Positions 58,620 to 64,000 of a DNA stretch of 64,000 nucleotides are shown here, one piece after another. Positions within the stretch are counted from its first letter, which is position 1, and each line of letters starts with the position of its first letter. A program made the translations under genes and the position numbers. A model generated the notes under the pieces. That model saw nothing but the letters and a program-made list of their open reading frames with translations, searched no databases and was not told where the DNA came from. This stretch comes from Pyrocephalus nanus (lineage: Eukaryota; Chordata; Aves; Passeriformes; Tyrannidae), in contig CM076279.1 in NCBI GenBank assembly GCA_038380795.1, forward strand, positions 6,215,001-6,279,000, given 5' to 3'.

Positions 58620-60719
58620 TAAGAGCAGGCCTGTTCTACAATCAATCAAAACCTTTCATGGCCCTTACCCAAGGCCAAAGCACCACAGAACAAAAGGCAT
58701 CCTCGTTACAGCTTCTGTTCCTCTATAAATAAATCCCAGAAGCAGCATGGTTTTAGGATCAGAGCCTGTTTATGGGATTTTTTGTGATTCCCTAGAAAAA
58801 CAAGCTCTCCCAAGACAGTTACAGTGATGAGAAGTAGAATTACAATTAGGATCCAGCATTTGGGCAGTGATAGCGCCTCTTTGTGAAACTCTGAGACTGA
58901 CTGCATGAGCATGAACTTTGCCCAATAAGTGTTTGTACTTAGGCCCATGTCAACAGAAATATGTCATGAGAAATAACAGCTGGATAAATTAGGCTTCAAT
59001 AAAGTTAATTATTATTCTCATGTCAGTGTTTGTACCATGGGATCCACAGGAGACACATGCTAAGGTCTGACCTTCTTCCTAGTGACTGACAGCCTGGGGA
59101 CAAGCAATGATGGCACTTCATGGGCAAACCCATGACCTGGATTTTATCTGCAGTGTAACAGATAAAACAATGGTTTAAGCTACTGAGCCTTCACAGAGCA
59201 GGTGACTTTGGAATGACACTGAATACATGACTGAAGACGTGATTGCCATGGATAGGAATGAAGCCCACCAGCCCCAGCTCTTATCCACAGCCCTTCTGTG
59301 TCCTTTCCTAACAACCCCCAGGGCCAGGGTGCCTGTTTGACAGGTCTCAGCTGCACAAAGGTTTTAGCACAGGGTTCACAAAGTCAGCAGACTTGATCCT
59401 GTTTGATCTCTGATGATGTCTCATGCCATAAACACAGAAACAGCCAAAACCATACAGTTCTTCAGTTCTTATTACAAAGAAAAAAAATCATCCCTGCAGA
59501 GGGAGCCAGCCTATGGTCATCTAGTGGCACAGGTCAGCCCAGTATAAGACAAACAAGATTATAAACCTCTCTCTGGAAAAAAAAAAACAAAACCCAACCA
59601 AACAAAACACCAACCAATCAAATGCATGTTTCAGTTAATCTTTATCTTTCTCTCCATAAGTAAGCAAAGAGTTTACAGTGCAAGTTGATTTCCACAGAAC
59701 AAGGATCAGACTCCAAACACCAAGAAACAAACAAAAAGGCTTCCAGAGGAACTCACAAAGAAACAAAGCAGAAAAGAGAGGACGGAAGAGATGGTGAGAA
59801 CCAGCAGATCCATGGGAGGGAAGAGGCAAGCACGTGGGACACGGGATGCCCCGCTCCAGCTGTGAGGTGCGAGTGCCATACAATCAGAGACTGGCCCCAC
59901 CAAATCACATTCTTATAGAGGAGAGATTTTCCAAGTAAAACAGAGACCTCACCCTGTTTACACCCGAACAGAGGTGGGGTCAGGATGGGAGTAGTGCTGG
60001 GTGGCAAAGTGGGTTGGAGATGGAAGGCAGGTGGGGGAATAACCTCTCTCTATTTCACATATTTCTTATCCTTCAGAAAATCGTTTGGGTTTTACTTCAG
60101 CTTTCTACTGGCCTGGGACTCCCTCCCCTTTCAGTGCCCAAGGGAGGAAACCACCTGGCTACAGGTGGCAGCCAGCAGCACACTAGAGCAGCTCTCTGGG
60201 AGAGGATGGTCACACTGTTACCAGTCCAGCTGCAAAGCTTAGGCCAGGCTTAAAGGTCACAGAGTGTGTGACACACTTTACTTTAACACGAGGGACCTGC
60301 TTCCATGCAGTGATGGCCCTGGGTCTAAGCTGTGGCAAACAGCTCATGGCCAATGATCCTCCCAAGAGCCTGAACACCAGAGCACCAAGGACTATCCTTT
60401 GGTGGAGAAAGGTCTCCGTTCATGACAGCACCTCTCACATTTCACTGTCTACAGACCACACAGCAGCTCCTCCCAGCAGAACATAAAATTTGACTCAAAA
60501 CCCAGGATGTCTCCACTCACCAATATGTAACCCCACATTACTGAACCAATCCAGCAACAGTGGGTCTCCCACCAATTCTCCTTCTGGCTTCCCAGACTTC
60601 ACTTGGGATGCTTGGGACCCAATACATTCAAGATCCAATGACTTGGTCACTAGCAAAATGCCCTGAAGAATTAAACTTTGCCTCAGCACTCTCCACTCCC
60701 TACTGACATGGAGATGCTT

Positions 60720-60757
60720 TTCCTCCTACAACTTCCAAATTCCTCCTACAACTTCCC
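60720..60757 (+). repeat. Tandem duplication of 20 bases
   Basis: TTCCTCCTACAACTTCC occurs twice, 20 bases apart and head to tail. Confidence 0.9.
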
Positions 60758-61715
60758 TGAGTGCCTCCCTCAAACCCCTGCCTCAGTAGTGTGCAAAAGA
60801 CCCTTCTGCTCCTGCATTGCATCAGTCTGGCAGGCAAAGATGGAAGGATATGGTTCCTTTCAAACCCAGGTGACAGTGTCCTTTCAGTCAAAAGGAGAAG
60901 ACTTAAAGAGTTTAACAGTCAGGTCTCTTCTCCTCGCTCTCACTGAGCCAGTCCCTTCCTCCCTGTGTGCTCACATGGTTAATAAGAAGGGCTTTCCAAA
61001 GCCAGACATGCTCCACTGCAACAGCCCACCATCAAGGACAGGCTGCTGGGCCTCAAAGCCAAGGAAAAACTTCTCAGTCACACCAGTGAAAACTCCTTAA
61101 AGCAGCTTTCCAGGAAAAGGAGTAGAGAGATTCAGAACTGAGACACAAAGTTTTCCTTCAACACCATCTCCTTTCCTTTGGGTGGGAAGGACTTCCCTAT
61201 ATACAACTGAGACACCAGGGAGACACCTGCAGCCAGAAGGGATGCCCTGGAAACTTTATGGAGCCACGTGAAAGTAACTGCAGTTTCCAAAACCTGTCTC
61301 CTGCAGGAATAGCAGCTTCTCCCTTGAACTCAGTTTACAGCTAATCTTTTTCAATTAAATGCTGACTTTCACCAGGGCAAGGACAGGGTCAGATTGGTTT
61401 CCAAACCACATCCAGAAGCAAAAGAGTAACAGAAGAGCTAAGAACAGTCTGATTTCTAGTGCAACCACAACAATGGACAATCCCTTAGATATCTTTCACT
61501 CAAGGTTCGTGGTGAAGGGTGAGGGAAGAGAAGTGAGCTGGGGGGAGGGATGTCCAAGCAGGTCCCAATTAAAGCTTTAAATGACAGGGAGGTAAATGAA
61601 GTGATTGTCCTTTTGGTCTCTCAGCTGGATGTGAAATGCAGGAATAGCTGTGATGAAGCAGCACACCGCAGTCCTTAGATCCAGTGTAATTCTCTCAGTA
61701 GAGGTAAGTGCTCTC

Positions 61716-61779
61716 TTAGACCCGCTGAATTTCAAACAGCTTCACATCTGTGTCATACCAGATTGGGGGATCCACATTC
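61716..61779 (-). CDS. HID1: HID1 last coding exon
   Basis: Acceptor TTTTCTCCCTCAG; 20 codons and TAA at 61718-61716. Confidence 0.96.
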
Positions 61780-63283
61780 CTGAGGGAGAAAAACAAGAGC
61801 CACTTTACTCTCTGTGACCAGGTACATGGAATTCAAATTTCCCAGCCAAGATTACAGGAGCTGCCTACACAGCACACCTTCAGCTTTGCATAAAAGGAAA
61901 TCACTAGTTGAGAGACAATGCACCTGAAAGGGATGACAGTATCTACAACATCCCACAAAGCCAGAGCTTTGCATGAAATCTCTGCACCAGACCCTCTAGG
62001 CAGCTTTTCCATTCCCTGCTGCTGCCAGTTCCCAAACAATCAGTACTCCCAGAACAACTCCCTTCATGACACCCACTCAAAGTTTTGGAGGCAGCTGATT
62101 CACCCAAGTCTCTTCCAAGGGAACAACATCTTTCTATCCTCTAAATACGAGACGATCCAGAGCCAGCCAAGTGCGTGCAATTCCCTCTACAGGCCCCCCA
62201 AAAGTCAGACTGGAAAAGACCAAGTTAGATTTCCCCCAGCTGGTTTACCTCAAATAAATAACTCCCCACATGTAGGTGCGGAACCACATGGCAGTGCCCG
62301 AGTTGGCCTGGTACTTGCGGATGAGGATGGGGTGAGGCACCGGCAGCAGCCCCACCAGGGTGCCGTGCTGCAGGAACTTGAGGATCTCCGACTCATCCGT
62401 GAGACCCCTGGGAAGAGACAGGCCAGGAACATCCTCAGCACGGCCCACAGACACCCCCAGAACTGCTGCAGCACAAAGTACCGGTCTAAACAGACACAGA
62501 CACAGAGCCAGCAACCGTGACCAGCGAGAACACACACCCTCTCTGTAAACAGAGCGGAGAAGGGATCAGACAAACACGGTGTTTGGCAAGGAAAATGCCA
62601 TCTCTGCTGAGCCTGCAATACCTGCAATCATGCTTTACAAGCTTTCCCCAAGGGCCCTCCAAATTCAGACTCTGCCAGCCTCACAGAGCTCCTTTCACAC
62701 TGCACAGCTCTTCCTCTCCAAAAATCTACTCACTTGTCAATGCAGATCTTCTCCACCTGAGGGACCAGCACCTGTAAGAGCCGCATGATTGTCTGCAGGG
62801 GAAGCTTTGACTTCCAAGACATCACCTATAGGTAGGAAAGCAGCAGGGAAATCAGTGCACTGCATTAGCAGTTTTAACACAGCTGTCTCTGCAATCTCTG
62901 CAACAAATGAGGTTTACAAAAATCACGAAGCTGGTGGATGAATTGAGTGCAAAGGAGCAACACAATAAATCCAGGAGCAGTGGAATTATGAGGCACCCAG
63001 TGAGATCAGTGGGGCATTGGTTTAAAACAGGTAAAACAAAATATTTCTTTGCAGATGCTAGTAAACTTCTGGAGCTTTGACTACAAGTCAAAGACATTCC
63101 CGCTGAGGAAATGCTGCTCTGGGAGAGTTTCTGATGGCAGAGAAGGGGGGGGTTCTGCCACAGCTCTTTTCTTATTTATTTCCTCTGTTCAGATGCCCTT
63201 ACCCACTCAGGAGTTGGAGTCCACTGTCCACTGGAGGATGCACTGGAGAGACGTCTTCGATCCCGCCGGGAGTGTGATGCCTC
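61716..63283 (-). CDS. HID1: HID1, HID1 domain-containing protein, 3' four coding exons, partial
   Basis: Join on the minus strand: 63283-63203, 62825-62734, 62407-62249, 61779-61716; 396 bases, the last 131 residues plus TAA, all in frame. HID1 is a peripheral, N-myristoylated Golgi protein needed for dense-core vesicle formation and trans-Golgi sorting in neuroendocrine cells. Diagnostic segments are WTPTPEWVMSWKSKLPLQT, VEKICIDKGLTDESEI, LQHGTLVGLLPVPHPILIRK and NVDPPIWYDTDVKLFEIQRV, which match the mammalian C-terminus almost residue for residue. The first of these exons starts with a basic Ser-rich stretch (SRRDRRRLSSASSSGQ) that is the end of the poorly conserved linker. The N-terminal and central parts (roughly 650 residues) lie to the right. 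Confidence 0.96.
62249..62407 (-). CDS. HID1: HID1 penultimate coding exon
   Basis: Acceptor CTCTTCCCAG and donor GTAAAC; encodes GLTDESEILKFLQHGTLVGL through MWGVIYL. Confidence 0.96.
62734..62825 (-). CDS. HID1: HID1 third-from-last coding exon
   Basis: Acceptor CTACCTATAG and donor GTGAGT; encodes SWKSKLPLQTIMRLLQVLVP and on to the split Lys of ICIDK. Confidence 0.94.
63203..63283 (-). CDS. HID1: HID1 fourth-from-last coding exon
   Basis: Acceptor TTACTGATAG (weak polypyrimidine tract) and donor GTAAGG; 27 whole codons ending TPTPEW. Confidence 0.88.
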
Positions 63284-64000
63284 CTATCAGTAAATATTAT
63301 TTTTAAACAAACAAAAAACAAATAAAACCAAATCACACTTAACAGCAAGAAATACAATCCACTTTCTGCTAATGTTCCCCACAGCTTTTCCAAAGCCCTG
63401 CTGGGAAGACAGCTCAGCCTATCCCTAGAATGCATCAAACCCACCAGACCTTCATTCACCAAATCCATACACTTTGACCCAGGGAGTGGCAATATTTGTG
63501 CCACAAAGGGTAATAAAACTGGTCCTGGGATATTCTGTTTATTCCAGTTTATTCAAAGCCACTCTGAGGACAGTACCTCAGCCAAGCCCTCACGGGAACA
63601 CACTGTTCACCTGCTAACAGAAGATCCTGGTAGAGTTCTCCATCCCAGAAGGGAGAGGAAAAAGAACCAGCAGTAAGAACCCGAGTTGAAAACCTCGGGA
63701 ACGGGAATACATCCCTTTGCAGTTGTGCTCTTGCTGCTTTGGTAGTAGTGTTCACACTGGAGAAAGCTCACTCATGTGCCCCAGCTTGTGCCACCAGCAC
63801 AAACACAAAACACCCAAGATGATGCAACAGCGCTCCTGAACCACACTGTTTTCCAGCACCGTGCACGTGCCCACACTGCCCTTAATACGATGCCTTTCTT
63901 CAATGGGCCAACCACACCTTGTCTTCTCAGCCCCCCCATTTTTGCTCACCCCACACCCCAGACCTTCTCTGCACACCAGTGCCTGGCCTTACCCCGCTCC
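63284..64000 (-). other. HID1 intron, up to the window edge
   Basis: No further HID1 exon is identifiable here. On the minus strand the last bases read GGAGCGGG|GTAAGG, a good donor, so the next HID1 exon may begin at 63993-64000 and continue outside. Confidence 0.5.

Larger units (their letters stand above)
57259..61715. other. OTOP3 3' UTR and convergent OTOP3-HID1 intergenic region
   Basis: 4.5 kb holding both convergent 3' ends. Besides the OTOP3 poly(A) signals and a CR1 fragment it has another plus-strand AATAAA near 58997, an A-rich CAAACAAAAC tract at 59576-59625 and a 20-base tandem duplication at 60720-60757. No coding exon supported. Confidence 0.6.

Noticed and set aside
63540..63755. 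Minus-strand SPFWDGELYQDLL segment followed by a GTGAAC donor, considered as a HID1 exon
   Set aside because: It has exon-like features but matches no HID1 sequence I know, and joining it would need an acceptor that is not evident.
1..64000. CRISPR arrays, operons, phage, plasmid or other prokaryotic systems
   Set aside because: All coding evidence is of spliced vertebrate genes; no direct-repeat and spacer array or ribosome-binding-site-led gene run exists.

Overview
The window is vertebrate nuclear DNA, most likely from a bird. Spliced genes have conventional GT-AG introns. The encoded proteins are vertebrate families, and two short stretches (29572-29650 and 58529-58619) look like the 3' ends of avian CR1 LINEs. 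The gene order FDXR - FADS6 - USH1G - OTOP2 - OTOP3 - HID1 matches, from memory, the order on human 17q25 and on the corresponding avian microchromosome. I cannot name the species.

Layout. 1-2430: the first three coding exons of FDXR (minus strand; the rest lies left of the window), starting in a CpG-rich promoter. 5121-9660: complete FADS6 (minus strand, seven coding exons in my model), with a CpG-rich 5' end. 9661-27027: about 17 kb without a recognisable protein gene; it holds an isolated CpG-rich island near 18990-19640, degenerate tandem repeats and little else. 27028-35790: complete two-coding-exon USH1G (minus). 35791-39327: the divergent interval between USH1G and OTOP2. 39328-44252: complete OTOP2 (plus, six coding exons). 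44253-51672: a spacer with a diverged local duplication and a GATA microsatellite. 51673-57258: complete OTOP3 (plus, six coding exons). 57259-61715: 3' flank with a convincing poly(A) signal. 61716-63283: the last four coding exons of HID1 (minus); the remainder lies right of the window.

How the genes relate. OTOP2 and OTOP3 are a tandem pair of otopetrin proton channels with the same intron phases (1,0,2,1,0) and three exons of identical length, so they descend from one gene. USH1G encodes SANS, an inner-ear and photoreceptor scaffold, and is transcribed away from OTOP2. FDXR (mitochondrial electron transfer), FADS6 (membrane desaturase-like) and HID1 (Golgi/dense-core vesicle trafficking) are syntenic neighbours with no evident shared pathway. 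Splice junctions were worked out by eye and every joined model keeps frame.

I found no undescribed gene system. The strongest unexplained signals are a perfect 35-bp inverted repeat with a 7-nt loop in OTOP2 intron 3, a GC-AG intron in OTOP3, a CpG island with no assigned gene, and an in-frame NAGNAG acceptor at the start of FADS6.
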